From positions 1 to 7,200 of the forward strand of contig JAGWVZ010000183.1 in NCBI GenBank assembly GCA_018970625.1: a stretch of 7,200 nucleotides of DNA, in the 5' to 3' direction. The DNA comes from Myxococcales bacterium. GTDB taxonomy: Bacteria > Myxococcota > Bradymonadia > REDH01. Of this stretch, positions 6,190-7,200 are shown one piece after another (positions within the stretch are counted from its first letter, which is position 1; every line of letters starts with the position of its first letter). The translations under genes and the position numbers were made by a program. The notes under the pieces were generated by a model. The model was not told the origin of the DNA. It saw only the letters and a program-made list of their open reading frames with translations, and did not search any database.

Positions 6190-6953
6190 TCGACCTGCAG
6201 GTACCCTGGCGCACATGCCGATTCGCTTCCCTCGACCTGGAGACGACGGGCAAGGACGTCGAGAACGACCGGATCATCGAGGTCGGCATTGTTATTTTTG
6301 AGAATGGCGAAGTCGTCGAGCGATTTCAGCGGCTGGTGTATCCCGGGATTACGATCCCGCAGGTCGTGGTGGAGCTCACCGGCATTACCAATGAAGATGT
6401 CGCTGGTGCGCCCCCGCTCGAGTCGATCCTGGACGATATTCGGCGGTCGATTCAGGGAATTCCGCTGCTGGCGTACAATCACGAGTTTGACCTGAGCGTG
6501 CTGACCTCTGAGTTTCGTCGGCTGGGCGACACCTTCGAGGTGCCACCCTGCATGGACCCGTTTCCGTTCGTTTGGGAGTATCTGCGCGTCGCCAAACTGA
6601 CCTCAGACGCCAAACTCGGCACGGCCGCGGGTTATTTCCAGATTCCGCTCGATGCCGCTCACCGCGCTGACCACGACGCCGAAGCGGCAGCCCGGGTGAT
6701 GTTCGAGCTGCCAACGGTGGCGACGCTGCCCGACCGTCTGGGCGACCTGCTGAGTATGCAGCGCGCGCTGATGCAGAAGGTGTCCGAGCACTTTAACCGT
6801 TTTCGTCGCAATCAGAACGCTGCACCCCGCGCCAATGTGCTGGGGCAGAGCGAGGTTGTCATTGAGCTGGGAGCGGCTTACATCTACGGCGACGAGACAG
6901 ACCCGATTCGGGCGCTGTTTCAGCGCATCCCTGACGTGCGTGACCGGCGGTAA
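6186..6953 (+). CDS. DnaQ-like 3'-5' exonuclease (DEDDh family)
   Basis: This 255-residue cytoplasmic enzyme is predicted to remove nucleotides from 3' ends using two metal ions. All DEDDh residues are visible: Asp17 and Glu19 in SLDLETTG, Asp102 in AYNHEFD, and His159 with Asp164 in HRADHDA. The fold matches the proofreading epsilon subunit (DnaQ) and related stand-alone exonucleases; membership of the polymerase III holoenzyme cannot be claimed. Residues about 175-255 extend past the nuclease core with no motif I recognise. I placed the start at the ATG at 6186, which overlaps the protease stop as ATGA and implies translational coupling. The in-frame ATG at 6057 would add 43 residues inside the protease gene, before the conserved motif. 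There is no separate ribosome binding site, as expected for re-initiation. Its pairing with an exported protease has no obvious functional logic. Confidence 0.9.
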   Translation: MIDLQVPWRTCRFASLDLETTGKDVENDRIIEVGIVIFENGEVVERFQRLVYPGITIPQVVVELTGITNEDVAGAPPLESILDDIRRSIQGIPLLAYNHEFDLSVLTSEFRRLGDTFEVPPCMDPFPFVWEYLRVAKLTSDAKLGTAAGYFQIPLDAAHRADHDAEAAARVMFELPTVATLPDRLGDLLSMQRALMQKVSEHFNRFRRNQNAAPRANVLGQSEVVIELGAAYIYGDETDPIRALFQRIPDVRDRR

Positions 6954-6966
6954 CGGCCGACGCGCC

Positions 6967-6996
6967 TTGCCCCCGGCCGAGCTGCATGTCTACCGA
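6967..6996 (+). promoter_or_regulatory. Possible promoter for the last, partial gene
   Basis: TTGCCC at 6967-6972 sits 14 bases after the exonuclease stop, in a context (GGCCGACGCGCC before it) that resembles the other candidate promoters here. The best -10, TACCGA at 6991-6996 after 18 bp, is poor. If real, translation would begin at the ATG at 7055 instead of 6986. Confidence 0.25.
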
Positions 6997-7200
6997 ACCC
7001 ACGTTGGCGCCCGTTGTTCCGAAGGTCCGCGTGCTCTCTGGCGCACCGGCGGCCATGAGTCTCGCGCAGCAGATCCAGAGTTTTCTGGATGACCACACGG
7101 CCATCGTCGCGCCCCTGACGACTGCACGGTCTCATGCGAGCTGGCAAATCAACACCACGGGCGACAAGTCGGCCTCGGCCGACTGGGTCGAGGCCGATCG
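6986..7200 (+). CDS. Start of a probable M2-type (ACE-like) metallopeptidase, cut by the window end
   Basis: The frame from ATG 6986 is open to the window end (71 complete codons) with high GC at third positions, as in its neighbours. From about residue 24 it reads MSLAQQIQSFLDD, followed by APLTTARSHASWQINTTG. This resembles the N-terminal helix of bacterial M2 family peptidases, where a 'PL...A.W...TTG' pattern recurs; that match is from memory. The HExxH zinc site would lie beyond the window, so activity cannot be confirmed. No signal peptide is visible, suggesting a cytoplasmic product unless the true start is elsewhere. An alternative start is the in-frame ATG at 7055, just before the recognisable region. 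Neither start has a clear ribosome binding site. Confidence is good for a gene here and moderate for the family. Confidence 0.6.
   Translation, partial: MSTEPTLAPVVPKVRVLSGAPAAMSLAQQIQSFLDDHTAIVAPLTTARSHASWQINTTGDKSASADWVEAD

Overview
The window comes from a GC-rich bacterium, most likely a delta-proteobacterial-type lineage such as Myxococcota or Bradymonadota. This is inferred from protein style: lipoproteins with long Asp/Gly/Pro/Thr linkers, MopE-type 'CDGxDNDCDG' repeats, a DUF4215-like 'CGDGIVDxGExCD' module, and a Cys-rich trypsin-like protease with a short C-terminal membrane tail. No rRNA or other taxonomic marker is present. All five genes supported here lie on the + strand, and no stretch without a gene exceeds about 180 bases.

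Layout. (1) 35-1396 encodes a lipoprotein with a disordered acidic linker, seven tandem 29-33 residue Asp/Cys repeats and a duplicated Cys-rich C-terminal module. (2) 1397-1576 is a repeat-rich intergenic region. A perfect 27-bp direct repeat carries a TTGTGG box in each copy, and each box is followed 16 bp later by a -10-like hexamer, so it looks like a duplicated promoter. (3) 1577-4753 encodes a 1058-residue lipoprotein combining DUF4215-like, MopE-type and beta-sandwich (PPC-like) modules. (4) A promoter-like TTGCCC-N17-TAGGGT lies at 4761-4789. (5) 4855-6189 encodes an exported trypsin-fold serine protease with an intact His/Asp/Ser triad, Cys-rich repeats and a C-terminal hydrophobic-plus-basic tail. 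(6) 6186-6953 encodes a DnaQ-like DEDDh exonuclease whose start overlaps the protease stop as ATGA. (7) From 6986 to the window end runs the start of a gene resembling an M2-type (ACE-like) metallopeptidase.

How they may fit together. The first three products are predicted to be exported, disulphide-rich and calcium- or metal-binding, suggesting a cell-surface module of two acidic repeat lipoproteins and one protease. No sequence evidence shows that they interact. The exonuclease is a housekeeping-type cytoplasmic enzyme that appears to share a transcript with the protease. Nothing here is a recognised defence, mobile or biosynthetic system. The most distinctive items are the two-phase repeat array of the first lipoprotein, the shared repeat family across two neighbouring lipoproteins, the duplicated promoter, and the unusual C-terminal tail of the protease.
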